Below are positions 11,673 to 23,701 of a stretch of 64,000 bases of DNA, in pieces (positions within the stretch are counted from its first letter, which is position 1; every line of letters begins with the position of its first letter). Location of the stretch: NCBI GenBank assembly GCA_963691705.1, contig OY829540.1, forward strand, positions 65,520,367-65,584,366, given 5' to 3'. Source of the DNA: Viola odorata. Lineage: Eukaryota; Streptophyta; Magnoliopsida; Malpighiales; Violaceae. The translations under genes were made by a program, and so were the position numbers. Under the pieces are notes generated by a model. That model was not told where the DNA came from and did no database searches. It worked only from the letters and a program-made list of their open reading frames with translations.

Positions 11673-14600
11673 ATGATGCCTGTTTATAGATACCCTTTTC
11701 ATGGAAACCAAGTACCTGCCCCTCAACAATACCATCCAGGTTTTGAGGCTGTCTCACCTTACATGAATTTTGATCCATCCAAGCCTCCTCTTTTCCATGG
11801 TCCTTGTCCTTACGGGAACAATTTTGGTTACTCGTGGCCGGGTCATGCCTGCTCCGGTCATGGCAACTTCCCTGCTTACTATTATTTTAGACCTCCCAGT
11901 CCTCATTATTCACCACCTCAATTTCAGTGTTGTGGACATCACCCTCCATTCCATGAGCCCTTCCCTATGCAATATGTCCCTACCTCCCATCATCCTATGG
12001 AAGAACCGAGGTATGGATATCACAATGGTGCACCTGGTGTGTACAACAATCATTGCTGTGGGTGCCCCAATCACACGCACAGCCCGAGAAGTGATGAAAG
12101 AGTGAAGGTGGAAGAGTTGGATCAGGATGGTCAGAAGAATCGTGGTGATTCTTTGGTTCCGCTTCAGTTGAAGAATTACCCGTATCCAACTGTGTGGTTC
12201 CCGCCTGAGTATATGACGAATGAAGAGCCTGGAAAGCCTTTGGGATCAGCGGTGGCGGGTGGCAAGGAAAAGGGTTCAGGGGACATGAAGCCTCATAAGA
12301 GTTTAAAGCAACCTGAACTGGAACCAAAGTTGTGGGATGGGTGCTTTCCACTTGACATGAAAAGTCTGGGATCTTTGCTGAATAGTGAAGAAGGGAGGAA
12401 AGACCATAACCATCATAATAGGGAGAATGTTGGGCAGTTCCCATTCCCTTTTATCTGGATGCCTTATGATAGCAAGAAAGATGATACTGACAAGGGAAGT
12501 GCTCAGATGATGGAGGCACCAAAATCTATCGAACAGATGCCTTCTACTGTTCAGTTTTCCCCATTGAAGCTCGACAACAGTGGTGACAGCATGACCAAGC
12601 CTTGCCAGGTGCATGAGAAGGCCAAGGATCAAACTGGTTCAGAGGTTGGTAACAGAAAGGTTGATGTGAAAGGCATTCCTGTGAAGCAAATGGAGACAAC
12701 AAAGGTGGAAAGTTATGAAGAGCGTAAGAGTAAAAAGCCAGAGGGTAGCATGACAGGTAAAGTTGCGGCAGCTAGTACAGACAAACAGCCCTCATCTCCA
12801 CCAAAGGCATCCAAATTGCCTCCTATTTGTCTTAGAGTTGATCCCTTACCTAGGAAAGGGAATGGAAATAGGAGGTCAAGATCACTTAGTCCTCCTGGAT
12901 CGAAAGAGCAATCACCAGCATCCAAGGACACCTTAAAGGATTATCCTGCGCCAGACCTGAAGAAAAATGCTCACCAGGATCCACATGATCAGGCCACAGG
13001 GTTAAGTTGCAAGGACATTGAAACAAAGAAAGAAGAGAGAGGTGTTTCAGCTGTGCAAGAATGTGAATCTGTTAAAGACAAGGTAGAACTGGGTAGTGAA
13101 TGCCAACCTCAGGTGCCTCGTACCTTAACATTAGGTCCTCGAGAAGAGGCATTGGCACCTGAAACTGAGGAAGATGGTAATATATGTGTGCTTAAAAGGG
13201 ATAATGGATCAGCAAATGCAGGAGATGACCCAAATGAAGGAAGTTGTATGGTGAGGCCAGCTGATGGAGATCTTAGAGCAAAGCCTAAGAGATTGCCAGA
13301 TGCAGAAGCAGCTGTGCTTATTCAATCTGCTTATCGTGGGTTTGAAGCAAGGAAATGGGAACTGCTGAAGAAACTGAAACAGATTGCTGAAGTTCGGGAG
13401 CAGTTGGTTGAGGTTAGGAATAAGATTCAGGGCTTGGAATCCTCTTCTGATCTCCAGAAAGACGATAGGCAAAGGGTGGTCATTGGAGAAATGATTATGC
13501 GGCTTCTCTTAAAACTAGATGCTATTCAGGTATGTACACCTAGCGATTGCTGTTTATGGTAGATGATTGTTCCCTTCCAATATTTTGTATTAATTGAATA
13601 ACTTAAGCAGGAAGGTGATGCTGGTGGTTTTCCGAGGAAAGATTATTCTAACAGAACGAACAGAATGTTGTTCTTTTTTATTGTTGCTATCCTAATCTAT
13701 TAATGTGAACAGAGGTGATTTTGGATCTTACTAGGCAATGCGTAGTTTTTAGGTTGTTTGTGGTTGAATATATCACCTACGAATTTATGCACTCATCACA
13801 CAAGTGCATGCCTTGCATTAATATTCACATGTGTGCACAAGCGTTCCTATACAAGAGCCCTGTAGAACCGCTATTGTGGACTTCAGAAATTGTTAGATAA
13901 ATTGGAAGTAGAATGTGTTGACAGGCTGAAAATGTTGTGAAACCATTAGTACCAAGTAGTTGTCAGTTGCATGTCCTTTGAAAAGTAGGACTAGTGTATA
14001 GCGTTCTGGATTGGCTCTGATCTTGTGTGTTGCATAGGGTTTGCACCCAGATATCAGGGATGTGAGGAAATCATTGGCAAGGGAACTTGTTACCCTTCAG
14101 GACAAGCTTGATTCATTCATGGTCAAGAAGTCTGAGCAAGAATTCAAGGAGGAACCTTCTGGAGGACCTTCAGTTTTTCTTAGCAAAGACGTGCTTGTGG
14201 AGAATAAGCAGATGATGGATACCAGAGAACAGTCAGATAAATGCAGTTCTCGCACAATGAATGTCATGCCTCAGATGGGGGATGTAGGAAGCTCAAATCC
14301 ACCTTTGGTTGTCGAGGAGGAGCACCCAAAATCTGAAGAGGATGTTAGAGAAGTGCCAGTGGCAAATCGTCCAGATGCTGTGGTGGTAAAACTAGAGGAT
14401 GAAGCTGGTAACAGGGACTCCCATCCAAGTGAAGCTGAAACTCAGGATAATCGACTGGAAACCATTCCATGTGAGCCTGAGCAGACTCTCCTGATGCCAT
14501 CACTGAATAGCAACTCTGTGGACTCTGAGGAGAAGGAGGAAAACCTCCTTGAAGGTGCATGTCACCCTTCAAACATTGAGCTAGATCCTAAGCCAGTTGA

Positions 14601-15627
14601 GGTAAGTGACTCAGCTAGCATGAATCATGGTATTGAAGCGAAAGAAGAGGAAGGAGGACTGATTGATGAGCATCACACCTCTCCTGATGAGAAGGGACAG
14701 ACTGATACTGAAGCAATGAGTGCCATGCCTAGTGGTGAAGAACTTTCTGATTTGCTGTCACTTTCTGCGCTTCCTGATGATACACTACGTGCTAATGACA
14801 TGAAAACAAATCTACTGGAAGAATCACCAGTGAAGTTGATTGATGTGGAGGAACCTGAAGTTCAGGAGAAGTCTGAAAAGCAAGAGAATGAAGTCCTTCC
14901 CAGGGGAGATGTAGAATACGAAGTTCCAGTCATTGCACCTTCAGCAGTGGAGGGGGTTTCAGTTCTCAATGAGCGAAAGCCTGTAGAAGCATGCTTTGTT
15001 GCATTAGATGATGCAGTGAATGTTGCATGTGAAAAGGAAGAGGACAGACCTGGGAATGCTGCGGATGTAAAAGAGGTGGAAGAACTGTTAGGATCGGAAG
15101 GGAGCGCTAATCAGGAGCTCATGGAGGTCTCTGTGCCAGAGGAGATGCAGCAAGTTCTCTGCCAAGGGCTGGGAGAAAATGAGCTGGGAGAGTCTGAGAT
15201 GGAGAGCAAGGTAATTGGTTCACTAGAGAAAGAAGTGCAAACTGGGGACAAGATGGATCATCCCGAGGCTGATGAGGAAACTGAAGAAAGGGCACAAGAA
15301 AAGAGAGCACACATTGAAGCCCATACAAAGGAACAACAACCTGTGGACGCACTGAAATCCACTTCGTCGAGGTTTGAGAATGGAGACGTGGATGGAGAAA
15401 GTAATGAAAAGCTTGTAGAAGAGAATGAGAAACTCAAGGAGATGACGGAGAAATTGCTTGAAGTTGGGAAGGAGCAGTTAGCTGTCATATCGAACCTGAC
15501 CGGGAGAGTGAAGGATTTAGAGAAGCTGTCAAAGCAGAAGAAGAGAAGAACACGAAGATCAGCAGCATCTTCTTGCGGAAGAACACCACACAACTCCTCA
15601 AGGAAGGACGGGATTGTTGCTGTATAA
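11673..15627 (+). CDS. BAG6: BAG family co-chaperone, BAG6-like (IQ plus BAG domain)
   Basis: Two exons, 11673-13529 and 14038-15627, joined in phase 0 for 1148 residues, close to the length of Arabidopsis BAG6. The N-terminal half is disordered and rich in Pro, Tyr, His and Gly. An IQ calmodulin-binding motif (AVLIQSAYRGFEARKW, about residues 547-562) leads into a BAG domain at about 565-650. The intron splits this domain after LLLKLDAIQ, which resumes as GLHPDIRDVRK. BAG domains bind Hsp70 ATPase domains. The C-terminal half is highly acidic (Glu/Asp-rich) and ends in a coiled coil (LVEENEKLKEMTEKLLE) and a basic patch (KQKKRRTRRS). Arabidopsis BAG6 acts in heat tolerance and in autophagy-linked fungal resistance; that role is inferred here. 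Reading past 13529 ends within ten codons, so the intron is needed. Confidence 0.92.
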
Positions 15628-15915
15628 AAGCTTGTGTTTCCATCTCTAGTACTAGCATGTAATACATATCTCTAGTGTTGTGCACAAATGTTCTTGCTAC
15701 TGATGTAATGCTTATGTAATCGCTTCTCGTCTAGAATAAGAAATTAGCAGTTTATCCTTTGAGAGTTTTTTTTTATTTTTTATCAAAGATAAGAATGCAA
15801 TAAGAAGCTAGATAACTAATTATCCTCTTTATTTTACAGCTAAATTATGTAAGAAATAAATAAATACTTTATGAGAAAACAGGGTTTTACTTTTCTTTTC
15901 TTTTGTGGACAACAT
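15628..15915. other. BAG6-like 3' flank
   Basis: 3' UTR and flanking DNA. AATAAG and AATAAATAAA-type signals occur; nothing else was recognised. Confidence 0.4.
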
Positions 15916-16945
15916 AGACCATCAGCAGCAGGGTGCAAATGAGGAGCAACTGAGGAGCTGATGGTGCAGGAGGGGAGCAAATTTCAGCGTGGATAGTTCA
16001 GGGACCAAATTTTGGTTCCGGACTAAACTGACAGTGGGACCCCCACTGTCAGTTATTTTATTAAAAAAATAATAATTTAACAGTCATCCAATGGTAGCGC
16101 GCGCGTGGCACGCTGCCATTGGATGAGGGTATTAGTTTTTTTCCCCCCTCATTTTTTAAATCGATTTTTTATAATAAATACTGAAAATAATTTTATAAAA
16201 AATAAACCATTATTTTTAATTTTTTGAGATCTATAAATTGAGACTAGGTTTGTATTATTTGGACACTAAAAAAAAATTCGAGTTTTTTTACATTTTTTTC
16301 CTTTTTTAAATGCTTCTTTTCATAATAATTACTCAAAATAATTTTATACCATTATTTTTACACTTATTTTTAATTTTTTGAGATCTATAAATTTGGACAC
16401 TAAAAAAAATCAGAGTTTTTTATATTTTTTTTTCATTTTCTTCTTTTTTTAAAAATTATTTCTCACATTTACCAGTTTATTTTGTATGTTTCTCAAGTTT
16501 ACGAGTTTATTTTGTGTGTATTTTCTTGTTCGTTTGCAATAATCTAAGTCAATGTTTGATTTACTGAGTGATAAATAATATCGTGTGTTACTCTTAAAAA
16601 ATATTATATTATTTATTTTATTCAAAAAGTATAGATTTTTGGAAATCTGAAAAGAAATTATGAAATTTAATTAATTTATATTAAAAAAATATTATTTATT
16701 ATTTATTATATTATAAAAAGTAATTATTATAGTAATTATAAATTTAATAAGAAAAAGAAATGAAAAATATGGTGGAGTATATGATAAATGATGTAGAAAT
16801 GAGAGAAAGTTTTTAACACCCTAAATAATCCCCTGCTGTGAGCGCGTGGGTGTTAAATGTTTTTTTGGTTGGGTGCTAAGCTGATGTGGCAGTGAGAGAA
16901 AGTGAATAACACCCTAAATTTAACACCCGCAGCTGTGGATGGTCT
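15916..16945. mobile_element. Non-autonomous DNA element with terminal inverted repeats
   Basis: The left end begins AGACCATCAGCAGCAGGGTG. The complement of the right end reads AGACCATCCACAGCTGCGGG, giving imperfect TIRs of about 25 bp. Inside are a perfect palindrome ACTGACAGTGGG/CCCACTGTCAGT at 16027-16053 and an inverted pair CATCCAATGG...CCATTGGATG at 16085-16125. There are also two related AT-rich blocks containing TTTTTTGAGATCTATAAATT near 16220 and 16375, and repeats of 'gagagaaagt' plus 'aacaccctaaa' near the right end. There is no ORF. I could not find a target-site duplication, so the superfamily is open. Confidence 0.6.
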
Positions 16946-18233
16946 TGCAGTCCTACTCACGCATGACGTGGCAGCTGTTACAGTACAACATACTCATAAA
17001 AAGTGCATTGGACCGTTAGCATTTTTTCAAAAACTTTATGATTTAAAATTTTGTATATTATAATAATAATAAAAAGAATTGACTTTATAATATAATATAA
17101 TATAATAATAATATTGCAATCCTTACCTATTTGTCTAGATCATTGCAGCCGTTACCGCTCCATTTTATATATTTTATTTATAAATCAAACGTCTTAAAAG
17201 GAAAAGAAGCCTCTTTTATTTTGGGTTCCACGTTCATTTGTCTTCTATAACTCTTCAATTATACTCCCCGTTCGTTATTAATCTGAAGATTACGGAATCC
17301 ACTGTAAAGAGATTTATTCATCCTCAATTTATATTTTAAGTTCGAGATTAAGAAATAAAAAAAACCATACTAGGAGAGGATCTCATTCTATTGCCGAAAA
17401 AGTAAAGAGGATACTCAAAATCAATTCAATGGTTATAGTTTAACTACTTACTGCATATTGTTTTTATAATATACGATATGCATTCGATCATTTAATATTA
17501 TAATAACAATTAATAATTATTTTTGAAAAAAAAAATCAACTCAACACCTTTTTTTTCTTTGAATTCTTTCTTTTTTAATTGTCATAAAAAAATAGATTTG
17601 TTAATTCAAAAACCAAGAGTGGGTAGGTAGTCACACCAAAAGAAGCAAAATTCGTATCCCAAGTATGTATTGGCACATGGACCATATGATAAAAAATGAT
17701 AATTAGTATTAATTTGGACGGTTAACCGTTTCCCACTCGAGCCACTTTCTTGCATTACCTAGAGAAATGTATGCTATTATTATCATATATAACTATTAAT
17801 ATTAATTTCATCAATAACATTTTTACATAGATTGTTACGATTTTGTACCCAAGCAAATCTCAAGAATAGGGATGGATGGCATTTAACACGATCAATTTGC
17901 TTCATCGAATCGATCGCAGTACAAACTACAAAGTGGTCCATGCGTGAAAATAAATTTTTTCCTGATGATGAACTTAATTACATATTCACGATAGGCAAAT
18001 GGTAGCTGGAACCAAAAATCAACCAAACACCTTCCTATCCATTGTCTACCTATATTGCTCAATTAATGCTGCATTTATGCGAATCATTCTATTTATACGT
18101 TTATACGATACGGGTTTGACTCACTATCTCTCAAAGTGATTAATAATTATTAAAAACACCTATAAGACTAAAATTAAGTTACAATTAACATTTGTTATGA
18201 ATGTATCATGATAAGTGCCCGTGTCAATATATA
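16946..18233. other. AT-rich intergenic DNA
   Basis: About 1.3 kb with T-runs and scattered short repeats. No gene, clear transposon boundary or RNA gene was recognised. Confidence 0.45.
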
Positions 18234-18470
18234 TACTCCCTCCGTCCCATATTAATCGTCACTGATTTTTTAGACACGCATATTAAGGAGGTCAGATGAC
18301 TTATTATTTGAGACAATTTTGCTCTGAATTTTTTCTCGGTCGTACATTAAGGATTAGCGTACGTTCGAAAAAAAGTACGAATTTTTTTGGGGTCAAATAG
18401 TGAGTCATCTAACCTCTTTAATATGCGTGTCAAAAAAATTAGCGACGATTAATATGGGACGGAGGGAGTA
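18234..18470. mobile_element. Stowaway-like MITE, hairpin family copy 1
   Basis: TACTCCCTCCGTCCCATATT at 18234 pairs with its complement ending at 18470, flanked by TA. Most of the 237 bp folds back on itself: ATATTAAGGAGGTCAGATGA pairs with a near-complement 3' of centre. A close relative lies at 37552-37770 and shares the internal AGGAGGTCAGATGAC and CTCGG-CGTAC blocks. Such elements can form small-RNA-producing hairpins. Confidence 0.9.
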
Positions 18471-19660
18471 CTTCGTATGGGTCGGTGTTAAGCTATGTAT
18501 TCATACGCGGCCTATGCGTGTGTAAAGTGACGCTTGGGGAAGTTCAATTTAATTTCATAAAAAGACGAACATTAATTATTTATTATATTGAATGAGACGC
18601 CGAAGTTTGTGCATTCCTTCCTGCCTTGACTATTGGCTGTCACTTTCACGTGTCACCGGCAATACCCGGTAATAAAACGAGTTTGACCAAAAAATAAAAA
18701 ATTACTGTAGTTTTAGAAAGTTATTTTCTTCTTCATTTTACCTTCTCTTTTAGTCTTGGATTTTTACGTTTCTACGAGAAAAAAAGGTAATTTTAGATTT
18801 GATTGTAGAAAGCGTAGGACTTAGGAAAGGAACTAGTCCAAGATTTTATATTTTCCTGATTTTCTTGTCCAACACTAAGAAAAAAAAGATTTGTACTTCC
18901 TTAAATAAAAATTCTTTAAAAGTTTAAAATTGAAAAAAAGAATTAAAATAGTATTTTACATTTTTTTCTTCATAACATCTTATCATTTTAAAATGAATAT
19001 TTAGCTCCTATTTTATCAAAAAAACAGATTGCAACTAAACAAATATTACTTCTTAAACTTCTCACAATTCATTGCTTAGAAAAAAATCATATGTTTTGAG
19101 TTAACATTTAAAAACTATTTATAATTTAAAAATAGAGGTATATTTTGTTTGATCTTGTGGAGTAAAAATCACATTTCTTTTAAAATATTTTTTTCAAAAA
19201 AAACATATTTAATGAAAAACGTAATATTTTATGAGTAATGCATGATCCTACGATATCTTGACCTATTGCTTCATTTTTAGCAAGAAGATCAGCACACAAT
19301 CAATCTACAATTTTAGCGTACTCGATCACTTAAGTTATCTACTAAAAATAACAAAACAAATTATGAGTTAGAGAATTAGTATTGCAAATGAAAAATTGAT
19401 ATGAATTTTCCTGGTTTATTTATTATTGCCCACCCTATACTTGTCTTGCTTCCTCTCTTTAAAAGTTTAAAATAAAGAAGTAGTAAAATATAAAATCTGG
19501 AAAACAGTGTGCGTGAACCAGTTTAGCCAGTAGGCGGTAGTTAATGGACCGTATAATCACGCAACAAATATTATTTTGCCGAAAACGAAATATTTATCCA
19601 TGTAGGGCATCGGACCCTGCGATTTTGTTTTTCTTACAAAAACAAACACAAAAATACACA
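18471..19660. other. Intergenic DNA upstream of SKU5-like gene
   Basis: AT-rich DNA without recognised genes. CACGTG near 18648 and TTGACC-type motifs occur but are too common to call. Confidence 0.4.
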
Positions 19661-19666
19661 TATAAA
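19661..19666 (+). promoter_or_regulatory. TATA box of the SKU5-like gene
   Basis: TATAAA followed by a pyrimidine-rich stretch (19675-19740) typical of plant 5' UTRs. The ATG is at 19818. Confidence 0.65.
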
Positions 19667-19817
19667 CAGCCGCTCCCTTCCGTTCCCCCCTTCTCCTCTC
19701 CCTTTTCAACTCTCAAAACTCTCACTCCTTCTCATCCTTTGGTCATGTAATTACAAGAACTTACAAAGATCATCACTAAAATACTCAAGCTTTACGAGCA
19801 AATCATCATAGGTTTTC

Positions 19818-22800
19818 ATGGAGTTCATTCATTTCCTCTCTCTGCTGCCTTTCATCCACATTGTTCTCTTCTCAAGCTTCTGTCTTTCTGCAGACCCAAC
19901 TGTCCCTGTTGAGTTAAAACTCTCTTATGTCACCAGAGCCCCTCTTGGTGTTTCTCAGCAGGTACCATGTCTACTTTTCTACTCTCCTCCTCCTCCTCCT
20001 CCTCCTCTGTTCACACTGTTTTCTACCGAGGAAACAAAAATGGTGTCAAAGTTTCCATCTTTTCTCATTGGATCTACTGGAAACGCTGTTTCTTTTGAGG
20101 TTCATTTAGAGATGGCCATATAGGTTTTCGGTATGTGGGCTTTTCTTTTCAATTTTTTCTGCTTTCGTTCTTTTGATAAATTTGAAGTCTTGAAGTGGTG
20201 ACCTCAGAGCATTGTTAGTGCCTAATATGTAGGTATTGATGTTTTTTTCCTTGCTTTCGACTTCAATCTTTTTGTTCTTCTTCTCTCTCCAATAATTAGT
20301 GTTTACCTTATGTTTTGCGGCTTAAATGGTCTCTATAACATTGAAGTGGTTTTGCTTCCCTGTTCCTCTCAAAGGAATTCACGTTCCTATAATTTTCGTG
20401 CAAGAGATTTTATGGATTTTGTTTATGAGTTCTTAACATGTAATTGAATTGGGTTTACTGGCTAGGGGTGTTCTTTGGATTTCTTGAAAAGTAGTCTGTG
20501 AGTTCTTAACATGTATTTGAAAACTGGAATCATTTTTTCTCTTTTTAAAGTTTGAAATTTTAACTTATTTTTCACTTATGATTGCAGGTTATAGCAGTTA
20601 ATGGGAAGTTTCCTGGCCCTCTTATTAATGCAACAACCAATAACAATGTGGTTGTTAATGTATGGAATGAGTTGGATGAGGAACTGCTGATAACTTGGTA
20701 GGTTTTTGAATAATATATATAACTCAATTATTGTCTCCATCCCCCATTGTTTTCTCTAATTTCACGTGGAGATCTAGTTTTGAGAAATATGAAAATATAT
20801 GGATTTTACTTTTGACAGGCCTGGGATCCAAATGCGGCGGAATTCATGGCAGGATGGTCTTCGAGGCACAAATTGTGCATTACAGCCACAATGGAACTTT
20901 ACATACAATTTTCAAGTAAAGGACCAGATTGGGAGCTTTTTCTACTATCCATCCCTTAATCTTCAAAGAGCATCTGGTGGCTTTGGTCCCTTCATTATTA
21001 ATAATCGGGAAGTTATCTCGATTCCTTTTGCACAGCCAGATGGGGAAGTCATCCTTCTGATAGGTGACTGGTATATACAAACTCACAAGGTTAGCATCTT
21101 TTACGGTTTGATATTTCCCTGCTAATTTTGATAATCTGTAGGGTTGAGCCTTAATGATGCTCTTACACTGAACTTTAGGGATTAAGGACTGCTCTTGACT
21201 CTGGAAAAGAACTTGGGATGCCAGATGGAGTTCTGATTAATGGGAAGGGACCTTTCAGATACAACACAACACTTGTACCGGATGGTATTGAGTATGAAAC
21301 AGTTGCTGTTGATCCAGGTAATGTACTTCGGGCTTTATAGCAAAGCGCTCACATGTTTCAATAGATTTCTCCTTGCCCTTGAAACAGTTCACTTTTTTAT
21401 CCATTTTTCTCAGTATCTAGATAAAATGTTTTCTTTTTCACCATTGGATATTTAAGCTTGGTAGCAAAACACCCACATGTTTCAATTTGCTTGGTAGTCT
21501 ATTTTCTAATCCATTAAGTTGTCATTTACGAATTGTTTTCTTAAACCACTCAAGTTTTCATATTACTAGCGATCCTATGTCATGAAACATCTTTTTCCTC
21601 CCAATTTGATTGTTCTATTTGTTCCTTTGACATTGTTTCTCATTTCAGTTTTCATCATTGATGCTCAAACTGAAATAGACAGTGCAAAGGAAAATACCTG
21701 GTCATACTGAAGATGGCCAATCAAATTGATGTTCCAAGTTTTTTACTTATTCGTGGATTTCTATTTTTTTTCTTTCTTCAGGCAAAACTTATCGTTTTAG
21801 AGTACACAATGTTGGAACTTCAACATCTTTGAACTTTAGAATTCAGGGTCACAACCTGCTTCTTGTGGAAACAGAAGGGCATTATACAGTACAACAAAAT
21901 TATACCAGCTTTGACATTCATGTGGGGCAGTCATATTCTTTTTTGGTTACAATGGATCAAAATGCAACTACGGATTACTATATTGTGGCAAGTGCACGGT
22001 ATGTGAATGAGTCAGTTTGGCAAAGAGTCACAGGTGTTGCCATCATGCACTATTCCAATTCAAAAGGACCAGCAGCTGGTCCTCTGCCTGATGCACCAAG
22101 TGATATTTACAACCAGTGGTCTGCAATGAATCAGCCAAGATCCATCAGGTTAGTCTTTGAATGTGATGCAACTGATACCTAGAATCGCGCTTATTTACTT
22201 TTCAGGCTTTGCACTAAAATATGTTAAATGTTATCTTCTGCTGCTGCTTGAGCCAGATGTTTCACTTGAAGCTTGTTTTTAATATCTACATGCTGAAAAA
22301 AGCGAGTTCATAACTAACAAATATGCATTGTGCTCTAACATACAGACTCCTTTTTCGTAAGACTTTTTCTTTATAAAATCCACTTCTCTTTACAACGAAG
22401 ATGAATTGAGGCATTCTTCTCTGGACATTATTGGTAGTAAACTGTTTCCATTTTGGTTTGTTTTTATAGATCATAGCCAGTGACTTGTGTATTTGTGCTC
22501 CAAATTTTGTTTCCCTTTGCTATTTTGTGTTCATTTAGTTTGTAATCAAATTGTGATTACAGACATGGTTAATATTGCATTTTCATGTGGACCAGGCAAA
22601 ATACCACTGCAAGTGGAGCTCGGCCCAATCCACAAGGATCTTTCCACTATGGTCAAATCAACGTGACTGATACATACGTACTAAGGAGCTTGCCACCATC
22701 TGTAATTAATGGGAAAATGCATGCAACACTGAACGGGATAGCCTTTAACAATAGTCCTAATGAAGTACCAATTAGGCTTGCCGACTTACATAAGGTGAAG

Positions 22801-23701
22801 GGATCTTACAAGTTGGATTTTCCCAATGCACCACTAGATAGACCTCTTCGGGTTGACAGATCGGTTATCAATGCGACGTATAAGGGGTTTATGGAGGTGA
22901 TATTGCAAAACAATGACACCAGAATACAGAGCTTTCACATGGATGGTTATTCATTTTTTGTTGTTGGGTAAGAAATGTTCTAATTTTTACTGTCAGCTGT
23001 GCAAAAACATGGAGCAATTGGTAATCTTTTTATTTAAATGCAGGTTTGACTGGGGCATTTGGACAGAAAACAGCAGGGGCTCATATAACAACTATGATGC
23101 TATTTCTCGCTCCACCATAGAGGTTTGTTCTTCTGCCAAGAGGATGTTTTCCCCAGCTGTTGCCGTTGGTTATTGTTTGTCTTTGTGAAAAGGAGCTCGA
23201 TTAACTAATATATTAAGATGATTCCACATGATTGGTAATGTTCCTTTTTGTTTTTTGAGTTGGTGGGTTGTGAGGGCTCCAATCACTCTTGTTCTCTTTC
23301 ATGTAGGTCTATCCTGGTGGTTGGACAGCTACTCTCGTCTCTCTTGACAATGTTGGTGTGTGGAATCTTCGAGTTGAAAACCTTGATAGATGGTATCTGG
23401 GGCAGGAAACATACATGAGAATCATCAATCCTGAGGAAAATGGTGAAACGGAGATGGCTCCACCGGGAAATGTTCTATATTGCGGCCAACTTAAAGCTTT
23501 GCAGAAGTATGTATTCAATAGCTTTAACAAATACAGTTTCTTCCATAACATCCAGTAGATTGCGAGTTCATAACTAACTATAATGCTTCCACAACCTGCA
23601 GGAACCAGAGTCACTCCTCCGCATCGACTCTCGTTAGCAAAACGAATATGTTTCTGTCACTGTTGATGGCAATGTGGACCGTGGCTTTCCTCTTCAGCTA
23701 A
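19818..23701 (+). CDS. SKU5-similar (SKS) multicopper-oxidase-like protein, GPI-anchor type
   Basis: Nine exons: 19818-19961, 20588-20697, 20819-21089, 21179-21317, 21782-22148, 22596-22967, 23044-23122, 23307-23506 and 23602-23701, total 593 residues. SKU5/SKS proteins are ascorbate-oxidase-like wall and membrane proteins affecting directional cell growth. A signal peptide is present (residues 1-25). Cupredoxin-type blocks include RRNSWQDGLRGTNC, DQIGSFFYYPSL, GGFGPFIINN and DWGIWTENSRG. Several histidines that bind copper in true oxidases are replaced, as is usual in SKS, so oxidase activity is doubtful. The end is Ser-rich, then hydrophobic (MFLSLLMAMWTVAFLFS), which suits a GPI signal as in SKU5, SKS1 and SKS2. 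The first intron carries a short CTC repeat. All phases close and all introns are GT-AG. Confidence 0.93.

Noticed and set aside
12303..15593. Several antisense ORFs over the BAG6-like gene
   Set aside because: Mirror frames of a strongly biased acidic coding sequence; the sense strand has clear BAG and IQ domains.
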